A stretch of 30,855 nucleotides of DNA from Bremia lactucae (taxonomy: Eukaryota > Oomycota > Peronosporomycetes > Peronosporales > Peronosporaceae). This document shows positions 19,961 to 30,817 of the stretch, piece by piece; the first letter of the stretch is position 1; each line of letters begins with the position of its first letter. The stretch lies in NCBI RefSeq assembly GCF_004359215.1, contig NC_090613.1, forward strand, positions 6,671,712-6,702,566. Direction: 5' to 3'. The notes beneath the pieces are model-generated. The model was not told the DNA's origin. It saw only the letters and a list, made by a program, of their open reading frames with translations, and ran no database searches. A program made the translations under genes and the position numbers.

Positions 19961-21705
19961 CAACGACACGAGGTGCAACTTCTTCGTGAGGTCCTTGCTC
20001 GGGTTGGGAGCTCTTTTGAGGCGGTTCGGGCGTCTTTCGCCGAAATCGCTTTTACCACGTAAAGAGGGCCAGTTGGATATCCTGGTGAGGATGCAACAAT
20101 CTGCGGCACGACCGCCTGTCTCGGCGCAAGCGCCTTCAAGTCCAAGTGGGAAGGGTCCCGATATGGCTAAAGCAAGCCAACGTAAAACACTGGATGTGTA
20201 CGCAGCTTGTTGGGAAGGTTTAGCGTATAAGCTAGGCCCTTCTTGGCCACGAACGTAAATGGTCCAATAAAGCGCGGGCGAAATTTGGTCTTGAAGACCG
20301 CGGATACCAAGTTGGTAGGTAGGTTCTTAGCGTTTAGTAAAACTCGGTCTCCGACCATATACGAATTAATACAGTTTCTGCTTTTGGCATCTGCTTCTTG
20401 TTTTTGTTTGTCTTGGCTATCAGCCATCGTATCTCTTACATGTCTTAAGATACTAAATCGCGTCGCGAGAAACTCGCTTACTTGTTTCCGAACGGTAACA
20501 GGGCTGATATCAGCAAGCCTATCGGCCGATTCTCCCCCACCAAGCCCTTAACCCTGCAGTGGTATCGTTAATGGAACGCGCGGTTGGTAAGACCGTTTAC
20601 ATAGAACACAGTATAGCCTGTAGAGGCATGAACAGCGTCATTGAACGCAAACTCCACTACTGGGAGCATTGAGCTCCAGCGCTTTGGTGTCTGAGCACAC
20701 ACGCTGCGTTAAACGTCTTCAATGACGCGATTGACAAGTTCAGTTCGACCATCGGTCTGTGGATGGTCCGCAGTGGACATCTCCAATCTGGTTATAAGCA
20801 CTCGGAAAATTGATTTCCAGATTTACCCGTAAAATCGGGGATCCCGATCAGAGATAATTGCCACTGGCAAACCATGTTTTCGAAACACGCGATCGATGAA
20901 CAGCTTAGCTGTACCGTCTCCATCAATGGAATCTGGCACGGCTGCTTAGTAAGCCATTTTGCTCAAACGGTCAACAAAGACCACTATACCGGAGTTACCG
21001 GCTGAATCTTTCGGTAGCCCAAAGACGAAATCCATACTAATGGACTCCCACAATCCTATGGGGACGGGAAGACTCGCCAGTGGCGCAGCAGCATGTGTCG
21101 AGGGTTTAATCCGTTGGCACGTTTCGCATGTGCGAATATATGTGCTGACCCATTTTTAAAGTTTGGGCCACCGACTCTGGCCTATGAAGCCGTAGGTCTT
21201 TTCTCAAGCGAGATGACCACCAAGGACAGTATCGTGTGCCTCATATTGGATCCGGTACTTCACCTCCTCATCATGAGGAACAATGACACGCGGAGGGTCC
21301 GCGATGTTTGTGCAACAGGTTGTTATCGATAGAAATCGATGTAACCTTGCACGCAAACGTGCCGCCAATTTAATACCCAATTTGAGTCCTATAACGCTCG
21401 TAGCAGAGCTGCACACTGTTTATCCTTGGCGTAAGCCGAACTGATTAATTCAGGAATAGGTGACGAGATAGTCGTTGAATGAGAATCTCATAATCCGGCC
21501 TGCGTGATAACGCGTCGGCCAAAGCATTTTGCTTGCCGGGCTTATACTTCACCACGAAGTTGGATTCCGCAAAAAAAGATAGTTATCGGGCCATTTTCTG
21601 TGAGAGATGGGGCGACTTAGTCGCCGTGCGCAATGATGTGTGATCTGTAAAAATCACAAACGGCTTAGAGCCGAGTGGATGACCTCTGAATTTGACGAGA
21701 GCATA
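19960..21705 (-). pseudogene. integrase and RNase H of a second Gypsy family (minus strand)
   Basis: Read from right to left, 21705-21550 encodes an RNase H end with FVIFTDHTSLRTATKSPHLS and a VVKYKPGKQNALADALSRRP motif. About 21420-20590 encodes integrase: HDTVLGGHLAREKTYG, CETCQRIKPS, MDFVFGLPKD and AIISDRDPRF. Then come FIGPFTFVAKKGLAYTLNLP and THPVFYVGLL (20300-20167), and a tail with ALAPRQAVVPQ (to about 19960). In-frame stops occur in several places. The integrase differs clearly from that of copy B, so this is another family. Its RT, protease and gag would lie across the assembly gap. Confidence 0.8.
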
Positions 21706-21805
21706 NNNNNNNNNNNNNNNNNNNNNNNNNNNNNNNNNNNNNNNNNNNNNNNNNNNNNNNNNNNNNNNNNNNNNNNNNNNNNNNNNNNNNNNNNNNNNNN
21801 NNNNN
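21706..21805. other. assembly gap of 100 N
   Basis: Exactly 100 undetermined bases, the usual placeholder for a gap of unknown length. It separates minus-strand RNase H on the left from minus-strand gag on the right, so several kilobases of pol could be missing. Confidence 0.99.
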
Positions 21806-22529
21806 GGTGGGTCTTTACGGGACCATCCGTAAGATCTTGCATGAACACCGTAATCAACATGTGTTCATGTGCTGGGTTATTCGTGATACAACTCGCTAAG
21901 AGTCGTATTTGCTGGGCATATGCGTGAACATCACGCTTGCCTTGCTTGAGTTTCAGAAGCTCTGAACGAGCTCTGAACTCAGCCCTTGGCGGCTCAAACG
22001 TCTGTTTGAGCCGGGCTTCAAAAGCCTCTAGCGACCCAAAGACTTATGGGTCGCGCAATTTAAGGCCAAATGATGCCCAAGTTTTAACACGACCTGCCAA
22101 ATTTGACTGAGCAAATGCGACTTGCATTTGCTCATCGACGATGTGACGAGCCCTTATGGCATCGTCCAACTCGACAAACCATCGTAAAGGGAGTCTTCTT
22201 CGACTCCTCTATACTTAGAGATGTCAATCTTTAAGGTTTCCGGACGACGCGTGTGCGTCATCCCAGGTACAGGGGTCTGTACCTGCTGTAACCTCAACAG
22301 TCCTGCCTGTTGAAAGCCTTGCAGATTCAGCAAGGCTACCTTCTCCTTCGCCTCGTCAAGTTCATAATGTATGAACTTGGCGATGGCTGAATGGAGGGCA
22401 TCTCTATCCAAACCGGACAGCATGGCCAAGATGGCATCGTTCGACCGCACTCCTTTCTATGTCACTTAGAAAGGAGTAGCTATCACGCGAAACGTGATGC
22501 ATATTTCCATTATCATCTAACATTTCCAT
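21806..22529 (-). pseudogene. gag fragment, copy C (minus strand)
   Basis: Collinear with gag of copy D from its ATG region (22529) to the FRLEL part, where it enters the gap. It lacks the one-base deletions shared by A and B, so it is a separate lineage. It has its own lesions: loss of about 23 bases around the internal Met of Gag near 22440, apparently between short direct repeats, and an in-frame stop in the capsid region near 22047. The 98-codon frame at 22154-22450 covers the best-preserved part. Confidence 0.85.
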
Positions 22530-22569
22530 GTTAGATGATGGAACTGTGGTCCTTGGACGGACTACAAAG

Positions 22570-22577
22570 TGCTACCA
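22570..22577 (-). other. primer binding site, copy C
   Basis: TGGTAGCA on the minus strand, two bases downstream of the LTR end, as in the other copies. Confidence 0.5.
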
Positions 22578-22579
22578 GG

Positions 22580-22993
22580 TATAACGAGGCACTGCCGACT
22601 TGTACTGCTTCAGTACAAGTCCACTTTGCACTGCCTCAGTGCGAGGGTGCCTACGTGCAGAGGAAGACTCTCTTATAAACACTCGCTTTAAAGAGGGTTG
22701 ATTAAAAACTGGATTAATATAATTAAGTTCTTATTGTCTATATACTCAATACTAACTAAATTATAAACTAATATAAAACATGTAATAAAGTCTTATCTGT
22801 CATTCTCTCTGCGCGCGTCCAGCGCTGACTGAACGCGGAGAAAGTAGATATAATGGTCTATATCTATTGATGGATAAGCTTATAAAATACTACCATGTAA
22901 AGTAATATTTTCCAAATATTATATACCTATTAGTTAATTTATTAATTAGCAACCTTTAATTGTTAATCTCATGTAACTATACACCCGGTTGCA
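22580..22993 (-). mobile_element. LTR of Gypsy copy C (5' LTR, minus strand)
   Basis: Reverse complement of the A/B/D LTR with many substitutions, ending CCTCGTTATA on the gag side. Its outer edge at 22987-22993 is a decayed form of the TGTAACGG terminus. It is older-looking than A, B and D. It directly abuts an LTR piece in the opposite orientation. Confidence 0.75.
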
Positions 22994-23155
22994 AAGTCTT
23001 CCTCAGTACTGTCCTTAGTTGCTAAGAATTCTTCGCAACTGACAATATCTCCTCTGCACGTCGTGTACGTGAACATATCAGCGGCACCTTTACCTTCACT
23101 GATGTAATGTAGGTTAGCTAGTACTAGGCAGTGCTAGCGAAAGGCGCCCCGTTAC
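22994..23155 (+). mobile_element. 3' part of a plus-strand LTR, divergent relative
   Basis: CTCTGCACG and GTGTACGTGA, a hairpin-bearing middle and a terminal GCCCCGTTACA match the order of motifs at the 3' end of LTR D, in plus orientation. The left portion is missing and replaced by the outer edge of LTR C. This suggests that copy C inserted into, or recombined with, an older LTR. Confidence 0.55.
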
Positions 23156-24244
23156 ATACAAGGTACAAGCTTGGCACTAGCCAGATAGCCTCAGATATCG
23201 ACTCCTTAAAGTTGCATTTCCCACCACATAATCCGCGCTAAAGAAATATGACGAGGCTAGTATAACCGTATACTTATTTGAAAGCAATTCTTCAGTGATG
23301 CATGCTCCAATTCCATCAAGCGAAGGTATCTGACGCTGGATCTTGAAAAGTAAGCGGCACGGGCAAGGGACGCAGCTCTTCCACATGCGTCGGATGTACT
23401 AAATGAACGAGCAAACAGCTTAGCCACTGTGTCTAAGCAGACGCTTATGGCATTTCAACGAGTGTAGGTAATCGCTTTGAGCGCATAAAAAAACACTTCT
23501 TGGTCTGGAAGCATGCCATCGTGGTACTTTCGGCCATGGTCGGTAGCAAAATACCCTCCTCCATTAAACAGCAGTGCCACTATGCTTCTGTCATTAATAT
23601 CGTTGGCTCTGGCCGATGAGTCCACATTTCTCGGCCCCGAACAGGCATAGCCCGTTTTCAGGTCTTTGCATACGTTGTCGTCCAGTAGACAAACTAAAAT
23701 CGATGAGCTAAAATTTGAGGGAACAGCTGCTCTCTAACTCAAAATATGAGATAAGTACTTTGATGGTCAGAGATTGTACCGTCTTTTAAACCGAATTAAT
23801 CGGCCTTGGTCAGAACTCTGGATAGCTTATGGTAGCGTTTATTCGAAGACAAACGCAAAAAGCAAAAATGTTGGACACACTGCATCTAAGTATCTTGAGA
23901 ATGACAGCACGAAGACTTAGTGCGCGTGGTTCCGGCGAGCGTTACTCTGCGAGCTAGGCTACTACAAAATCTCGTTAATAATTGTGTTGCACGCTTCTTC
24001 GTGCTTCTGATGTGTGCCCCGTTTCAAGAGAGACTAAGTCTCTCAATAATAACATTTACCAGTTTTGGTTGTCCGGCAGCTTAATAGATCAAGGACACTA
24101 GACGCATCTCCTGATTTTAATCGCTTTATGCAACTGACGCAGCCAAATCAGCAACAAAACGCGAACGGGAGATGCACCCTACTCTAACGTACCATTCGTT
24201 TAGAGAATTTTCACAAACCTGACACAATTTGATGCGCCTGTATC
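23156..24244. other. spacer downstream of the E(z) gene
   Basis: No recognised gene or repeat is seen apart from one open stretch on the minus strand (23455-23733, described separately). This segment contains the 3' end region of the E(z) gene; no clear polyadenylation signal could be fixed. Confidence 0.4.
23455..23733 (-). other. open stretch without upstream Met, possible exon or gene remnant
   Basis: On the minus strand 92 sense codons lie open between a TAG (23734-23736) and a TGA (23455-23457). The product looks protein-like (TGYACSGPRNVDSS, SIVALLFNGGGYFATDHG and EVFFYALKAITYTR), but the only Met is internal. No family is recognised. A possible acceptor-like TTAG precedes it. It may be a terminal exon or a decayed gene downstream of E(z); chance openness cannot be excluded. 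Confidence 0.25.
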
Positions 24245-27200
24245 TTAGCTGGAACCCTTTGATGCAGCCTGAAGCTGACTCCAGTCTGGACCAACACTTC
24301 GCTTGTAGCCATAGTCAAAACGCAGCTCTTCGCCAACTGCAATATCACGCAAGGCCCATATAGTGATGTGGTGTGCACCACATACACTTAGGACCTTTGC
24401 CGTGCAATTAGGCGAATCGCTTTCGTGATTTATAAACTTGCTCTTGTTGCCGCATCGAATAGCGTCTAACACCGCATCTTCATTTAGATCAAACAAGTAG
24501 CTCATCTCTAATTTGTCATATATAAGGCCACGACGCTCTGCCTCGTCCTGCGATAGCATAGCGCCTGTGTATTCATAAACAAATTCGGTCGCCAAGATCG
24601 ATTCCCGCGCGAACATTCCGTAGCCATGGATGGAAGAGAAGCTTAAGCTCAGACGCTTGTGTTTTCTCAGGAGCACATTTACATTGTTGCATGTCATCTT
24701 CTTAAGTTTGCCGTGTACAATCGAATCGGTTGATTGAAATGCTGCTACATCACTCGCCCCACATACTATACAAACGTCTGGGTCACACTCCCGCAGTGCT
24801 GCAAAACACGGACATTTGCTAGTGTGGCAATTCCCTGGGGTACACCAACAACCTTCAAACCTACCAAATAGACAAAGTTAGCCCCACACTTAATCCTTTC
24901 TCAATGAGATAGTACGCAGATACATCGTTCCTCTTACACACCTATTGGGACAATCGCGCGAGCAAGCACACGCCTTTTCGCACATGTGGTCACGCTTCAT
25001 ACACGAGCAACCCGTCGAATCGCACATGCCTTCGTGCATGCAAGGTTGGTACTCGTGGTTTTCTGTACCCCTGTCCTGCAGGCGGTGCATACGTGTCCGC
25101 TGGAACAGTTCGTGGTTACTTCCGCCAGCCCTTCGTCCCTGCTTCCAGTTGCGCGCCCGACAGCCTTTCCTACGAAAATTGTCTCCTTCTACCACAAGCA
25201 TGTCTTTAGACTGCTTCTTAATCAGCTCGCGGACAGTGATGCACGATATCGAGCCAACGATTGCCGACAGTAAGCAAGTGTTATCGCCCATCGTACCCCG
25301 AAGCTTTCGAATCAAACCTATTTCTGCTGCTGACAAAGAAGTCAACAGTGCTGTCATAGGTTGAATATTTTCATTCTTCCAGCACATTGTGCCACAAGCA
25401 CTATTCAACGAAAGAAATATGTGCATCCTCGCCGCTACAAGCGATACGTGCGACGATTCGACGTATTCTGACGGGTCAACCATCGCTTTACACTTGAGTC
25501 GTCGTTGGTACTGTAAGGAATATTGATTAGGGTCTTCATCATTCTCTGGCAGACCAAAGATGACCTCTCCCTGGATCTCTGCTGACTTCTGACTTGAATT
25601 ATCTACAGCACCATCGAAACATCTCCTTTTACCAGGTAAATTGCTGTCAAGACAAATAACATCGTCTGTAGACAAGGCCACTTCTAGACTGCTTCTAATA
25701 GTTGTAGCATGGCGGGCCATTAGTTCGAGTTGGGGATAATTAGGATCCACACGCCTGGCTGGAAGTGGGTGGTCGCCGCCGTGCTCGTGACAATTGTACA
25801 AGTAGCAAACTCGACAGAATGAGCTACTAAACACGTCCACTAGCTCGTTGTACAACTCCGTTGAGCGCAAGCCTAGCGACGTTGAGCTCACCGCCGTATC
25901 GCCTTCAAGGCTGTCAATGATGCTTGACTTGAGACTCCACGTCGGCGACAATAAGCGCCAGCTCAAGGTGCAATTGCCTTTTAATAAATTCGACTTGTCC
26001 AATAGCTTTACAAAACCTGAAATGTTAGAGTTTTGGGCATTGAGACCATCGTGACAAAGTGTTGTTACCCAATCCAGTCTGACTTTAGCTTGCTGTCTCG
26101 ACTCGTAAAGCTTTTTCAGCTCGCTGTACGCTGTATACGCCTGAGAAAAGTTTAGCTCGCTTTTTAGCGCATTGAAAACTTGTTCCGAGTCACCCAGGCA
26201 ACGAATTACAAGCCGCAGCACAAACTCTGTGATCTCTTCGTCGGCGATGCTTCCAATCCGTAATCCAAGCTTCTTCGCCAATTCACTGCCTCTGTCCCCG
26301 TTAACAGCTTCAGTCGATCTTTCGCAACCAGCGTAGCGCATAATAGGATTGTCATCAACGCGGTAATTAGCGCGCAAACCAATACTCGTCGTAGACTTTC
26401 TAAGGCACCCAGTCTTTCTGAAATTAATCACTTGAACTAGCGACAACACGTTGACTTCTCGTACATGACCTTCGCAATGATCAATATGGAAAGTAACCTT
26501 TTTGGTGGTATGACAATTCAAGGACTGCACGGATTTATAACGCCTTAAAGCGACTTTTTCCGCGGAAAGGCGAGGAAACAATCGTGATACTAAGCATACA
26601 CAACAGCATTAGAAAGTCAAAATTTGTAAAACTCAACTCTTTTCATACTAGGTTGAGAATGTTCGTGTTTCTTGAGTGCTACTTGATACCCAGCGACTTT
26701 AGCGCGAGCCTCAGTCAAAATGGCTTTCAGCTTTCTTTGATGACAGCTGCGAATAGTTGGGAGGTGTGTCTTCAATAAGGAGCGCAATGAGCTTGTGATC
26801 TCCCTATGTGGCTTGACCTCGATCGGAAATATAGATGGAACGCACTGAATGGGCTTGCCGAAGCTTTCCAATATAGCGCATTGACTTGCTATCGTTCCTG
26901 TTTCGTCTATGCCAATAATAGCAAATGATTGGTATTGTTTACAATGGTTGGTCCCTTGAGCATCACGACTAAGATGTAAAGTTATAAATTTCTTACCATA
27001 GAATACAAGCGGATGGTCGTTGTCCCACTTGAATGGAGGATTGCATGTTTGGCCGCATAGAGAAAGAATATTTATCGGTGACTTTTCGAAATATAAGCCA
27101 CGATATGATGTGGGATGCAGTATCACGTTGAAATCGTCAAGCAAAGAAGCGGGATTTGCATTAGAGATGGCCTTCCCCTTCGACTTGCTCTGGCTCTGCT

Positions 27201-28698
27201 GATCGTCGCAGCATGCCATTGCCTTCCACTTTATTGTACTTTTTCCATTTATATATTGAGAAATACTAGCCACTTCCGAGTCAGGCTTTTGTCTCTGCGT
27301 TACCGAATCTCGAATACGAGATGACTGCTGTATTTGTTTCCGTTGTGACTGAATCCACGCCAGTTCTCGCTCTTGGGCCTGCAAATCATCCAGTGCGATG
27401 TGTTCTGGATTAAAGCCTGAAAATACTCGCCGCTTCTTCCTCAGTCGGGGTGATGGCTCCTGAAAATGTAAGGAAATCTCGGATGCAGCTGTTTCCGACG
27501 ATGGCGAGACAGTCGTGACGTTGCCTCGTGGCGCATCGGTGTCGGCAGAAACAGATTTACGGCAGCGAGATTGCTCTTTCACACTCGTGTAGTCTTTTCG
27601 CGCTAGACGAATCGTTGAAAACGGTTCTCTGGGCGTCGTCAAAGTTTTCATTGGAAACATATCATTAACAAGTAGAGACTTGTCTGACGATACCACAGAA
27701 GGTGACGATAATTCAGAGTTTGAAAAGCTCCGTGTCGCTGTTAAGACCTTTGATTGAGGTTCTGGACTTTGGTCACTACTGACGGTTTTATTCTTTGTGC
27801 TTGATTTTTCACCCATCAGTTGATGTATACGGACTTTACTACCCACTCTGATGCCATTACATTCCCTTCGTAACTGAACCACTGTACCCTTGTGCACGCG
27901 AGTATTCGCCTCAACTCGCTTCTTACAAATATCATCGCGCGCTAGAGTAAACGATTCAGTGTCCGAGGAGGATAGTGAGGAAAGTGACATTGATCGTATG
28001 ATACGTTGTTCAGGCGAAGAACTCGAAGAGGAGGATAATAGATCTACGACCTCTGCTGGCTTCTTGTTCTTGTCCGATGGTAGACCTTTACCTAAAGGGC
28101 GTCGTCTAAGATTTACTTGCTTTCGACAAATCTCACGGGTATTTAAGCGCAGTCTCTTACCCTCAGTTGGCTTGTCTATTGGAACACTGTTACTAGGCTG
28201 CGACTGGTTGTTAATTTCAGCTCTATTAACACCAGGTCGATGATGATAAAACAACCCGCTGCAACATCTGAAATTGGAGTCAGATGCATGATTGGAGCTC
28301 ATGGTACACGAAATGTTTCCAGAAGATGCTGCAATTCCCAGTCTCTCGCGTTTCTTATGACTCCGCGAGGCCTTTTCAAAGCTGCCAGTCTCTCGGTTAT
28401 TTGCAGTTCGTAGTAAACTGTCGCCCGTGCGCTGTTGAAGCGGCTGTTTTCTGAGCTTTGTAGACGAAAGCGGTGGTGCAAAGTTTGCCCTTCCCTTTTT
28501 CTTTAATGAACTGAGGCGGGAACTCGGCTCGTTCGTATCGAGAGCTGCAGCCATTGCCAGCGCCGCCTGCACCGCATTTGCATAGCCAGTTGATTGCACA
28601 CATTTCCCGTGCAGCAGCGAGGACGCTGACACAGTCGGCATCTCGGCATCAGATGAGGCCTCGCTGCTATCGTCCAGCACGACCACTTCTGCCTCCAT
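24245..28698 (-). CDS. Enhancer-of-zeste / KMT6-type histone H3K27 methyltransferase
   Basis: Three exons, 28698-26649, 26589-24942 and 24860-24245, join in frame to 1437 aa. The start is the ATG at 28698; the frame is open a little further upstream but only from a TTG. Exon 1 encodes a long low-complexity, Ser-rich region without a recognised domain, with two SUMO-interaction-like motifs (VVVLDDSSE and EVVDLLSSSS). Exon 2 has the E(z) Cys cluster FCRVCYLYNCHEH (residues 941-953), a SANT2-like block LSAAEIGLIRKL and the start of CXC (about 1199). Exon 3 completes CXC with CPCFAALRECDPDVC and adds SET (about 1301-1427): IHGYGMFARE, GNKSKFINH (Asn1377-His1378), EELRFDYGY (Tyr1416). This is the catalytic subunit of Polycomb repressive complex 2, acting in the nucleus with S-adenosylmethionine. 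It is longer than animal EZH2 (about 750 aa) because of the N-terminal extension. Confidence 0.93.
24861..24941 (-). other. intron 2 of the E(z) gene (81 bp)
   Basis: Donor GTGTGTAAG, acceptor TTGGTAG. Splicing completes an Arg codon and restores CPNRFEGCWC, the expected continuation of the CXC domain. This makes the call strong; unspliced RNA would stop after RTISLRKD. Confidence 0.9.
26590..26648 (-). other. intron 1 of the E(z) gene (59 bp)
   Basis: Starts GTATGA and ends GCTTAG, with a CTAATG branch-site-like motif about 20 bases before the end. It contains the in-frame TGA that would otherwise stop exon 1. Removing it joins the frames (the split codon becomes ATA). The exact donor is inferred from the sequence only. 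Confidence 0.75.
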
Positions 28699-29033
28699 TT
28701 GCCACTGACACAAACACAAAAGATATGATTGGACGAAATGGTATGGTTTACCATTACTATTTCGACATAAGGCGTCGAACGACAGAAGGCTAAAGAAGTA
28801 GTATAAAAAAGCAGACGGACCTTAAGAGCAATTAATGGCTTTTACCAACAGATCACGACTTTTGTAACGGGAATTTTGCACGAGATTCAAATTGGGCAGT
28901 TTAAATTTTAGATAATATCACCCAGAATTTGAGAGTACTGCGTAATGTGAATTTTATCTTGGGGGCCATTTACCTATACCACAGGGCATACCAGAGCAAA
29001 ATATCAACATGGAGGCATGAGTAAATTGCCAGA

Positions 29034-29186
29034 ATGCCCCCGTCACAGAGTAATGTTCCGACTCGGCGTTACGATGATGATTGTAATGAGGCCTCAGTCA
29101 TTACAGCTTATGAACGGGAGGTCAGTGAAGACTTCCAATCTAGGCTGGCGCTTCTAAAGCGACGTTCGTACGGGGCATTTTTTTAG
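29034..29186 (+). CDS. small ORF just upstream of LTR D, possible truncated gene
   Basis: A 50-codon ATG frame with protein-like composition (RRYDDDCNEASVITAYERE and FQSRLALLKRRSYG) ends 10 bases before the left edge of LTR D. No family is recognised. It might be the beginning of a gene or element disrupted by the insertion. The rest of 28699-29196 shows no gene, and the E(z) promoter should lie at its left end. Confidence 0.2.
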   Translation: MPPSQSNVPTRRYDDDCNEASVITAYEREVSEDFQSRLALLKRRSYGAFF

Positions 29187-29196
29187 TACTTATAAC

Positions 29197-29648
29197 TGTA
29201 ACGGGGTGTATCGTTACATGAAATTAACACTTAAAGGTTGTTAATTAATATATTATCAAAAAGGTACAAAATATTTGGAGGATATTACTTTATATAATAA
29301 TATTCAGAATTCTTATCCATAAATAGGTATAGGCCATTATATCTATTTATTCCGCAGACTAATCAGCTGTAGGAGTAATCAAATAGAGTTACAGATAAGA
29401 TAGAGACAAGAATTCATTTACATGTTTAGTATTAGTTTATAGTTAAGTTAGCATTTACAAAGATAGAACAAGAGACACTTAACTATATTAATACAGTTTT
29501 CATTTTGCCCTCTTAAGTTAACTTGTCTTAAGGAAAGTCTTCCTCTGCACGTACAGTGTACGTCACCTAACGAAAGGCACCACTCACAACTGAAGCAGTG
29601 TGAAGTGGACTTGTACTGAAACAGTACAAGTCGTAGTGCCCCGTTACA
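29197..29648 (+). mobile_element. LTR of Gypsy copy D (5' LTR, intact ends)
   Basis: A 452-bp LTR bounded by a perfect 10-bp inverted terminal repeat, TGTAACGGGG and CCCCGTTACA. It is the best reference for the family. The 3' LTR is outside the window, so target-site duplication and LTR-LTR divergence cannot be read. It contains a hairpin with an 11-bp perfect stem and a 3-base loop at 29608-29632, and another at about 29580-29606. Confidence 0.92.
29608..29632. repeat. LTR hairpin, 11-bp stem
   Basis: GACTTGTACTG, loop AAA, CAGTACAAGTC. In copies A and B one internal pair is G opposite T instead of A opposite T, which still pairs as a wobble in RNA. Confidence 0.8.
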
Positions 29649-29650
29649 CC

Positions 29651-29658
29651 TGGTAGCA
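29651..29658 (+). other. primer binding site, copy D
   Basis: TGGTAGCA two bases after the LTR. It matches the complement of a TGCTACCA tRNA end (initiator Met type) and would prime minus-strand synthesis. Confidence 0.55.
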
Positions 29659-29692
29659 CTTTGTAGTCCGTCCAAGATTTCCCACATTTAAC

Positions 29693-30817
29693 ATGGACAT
29701 GTTAAATGATACTGGGAATACGCATCACGTTTCCCCTAAAAGCTACTCCTTCCTAAGTGATATAGAAAGGAGTGCGGCTGAACGAATGAGTTCGACCGTA
29801 GGAAACGATGCAATCCTGGTATTACTGTCCAACTTTGACAGAGATGCCCTCCATTCAACTATCGCCAAGTTCATACAACATGAACTTGACGAGATGAAGG
29901 AAAAAGTAGCCTTGCTGAATCAGCAAGGCTCTCAACAGGCGGAACTGTTGAGATTACAACAGGTACAGACCCCTGTACCTGGGATAACGCAAACGCGTCG
30001 TCCCGAAACCTTGAAGATTGACATCTCTAAGTATAGGGGAGTCGAAGAAGACTCCCTCTTGAGATGGTTTGTCGAGTTAGACGATGCCATAAGGGCACGT
30101 CACATCATCGACGAGCAAATGCAAATCGCATTCGCTCAATCAAATCTGGCAGGTCGTGCCAAAACTTGGGCATTGGGCCTTAAGTTGCGCGATCCATACG
30201 TCTTTGGGTCGCTAGAGGTTCTTAAAACCCGACTCAAACAGACGTTTGAACCACCAAGGGCTGAGTTCAGAGCTCGTTCAGAGCTTCTGAAACTCAAGCA
30301 AGGCAAGCGTGATGTGCACGCATATGCCCAGCACATACGACTCTTAGCGAGTTGTATTACAAATAACCCAGTCCATGAACACACGTTGATTACGGTGTTC
30401 ATGCAAGGTCTTACGGATGGTCCCGTAAAGACCCACCTGTTCCGCTTGGAACTGGATACGCTTGAAGAAGCAATATCCGTTGCGGAACAGGAGGACTTTA
30501 GCTTGAGACAGGCTCAAGCAAGTTCGTCATCATATCGTCCACCTAGACGACACGAACTAGGAGGTCCAGAACCCATGGACCTTTCCTATGTCGAAAGCGA
30601 GAAACCTCGCTTTTCGAATAATAAGCGATCGCAGAAATGCCATCGCTGCCAAAAATTGGGACATTACGCTCATGAGTGTAGTGCCCCACGTCCAGCACCA
30701 AAAGGTACTGAACGTAATTTTGGATCGTATGCCAAAAAGGGCAACGGTCGCGGATCCGACGTTGTTGCGAAATCGCAACAGCGAGGCGGACCGCCAAAAA
30801 ATGGACGGGGTCAGTAG
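29693..30817 (+). CDS. intact Gag of Gypsy copy D
   Basis: This 374-aa open frame encodes the capsid/nucleocapsid protein of a Ty3/Gypsy retrotransposon. The first ATG lies in a conserved near-palindrome 45 bases after the LTR. A second Met (MSSTVGND, residue 32) is an alternative start. An N-terminal coiled-coil-like segment (about 50-85) precedes the retrotrans_gag capsid region (about 135-270, including NLAGRAKTWALGLKLRDPYV). A CCHC zinc knuckle follows with Cys316, Cys319, His324 and Cys329. It ends in an RG-rich basic tail. All lesions of copies A and B are absent, so this copy could be active. The frame stops at TAG inside a hairpin and stays open after it to the window edge, where pol should follow. 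Confidence 0.92.
   Translation: MDMLNDTGNTHHVSPKSYSFLSDIERSAAERMSSTVGNDAILVLLSNFDRDALHSTIAKFIQHELDEMKEKVALLNQQGSQQAELLRLQQVQTPVPGITQTRRPETLKIDISKYRGVEEDSLLRWFVELDDAIRARHIIDEQMQIAFAQSNLAGRAKTWALGLKLRDPYVFGSLEVLKTRLKQTFEPPRAEFRARSELLKLKQGKRDVHAYAQHIRLLASCITNNPVHEHTLITVFMQGLTDGPVKTHLFRLELDTLEEAISVAEQEDFSLRQAQASSSSYRPPRRHELGGPEPMDLSYVESEKPRFSNNKRSQKCHRCQKLGHYAHECSAPRPAPKGTERNFGSYAKKGNGRGSDVVAKSQQRGGPPKNGRGQ

Noticed and set aside
24890..26581. Three separate genes instead of one E(z) gene
   Set aside because: Short GT-AG introns restore one frame, and the second splice rebuilds the CXC domain exactly; the downstream pieces also lack proper ATG starts for a complete protein.
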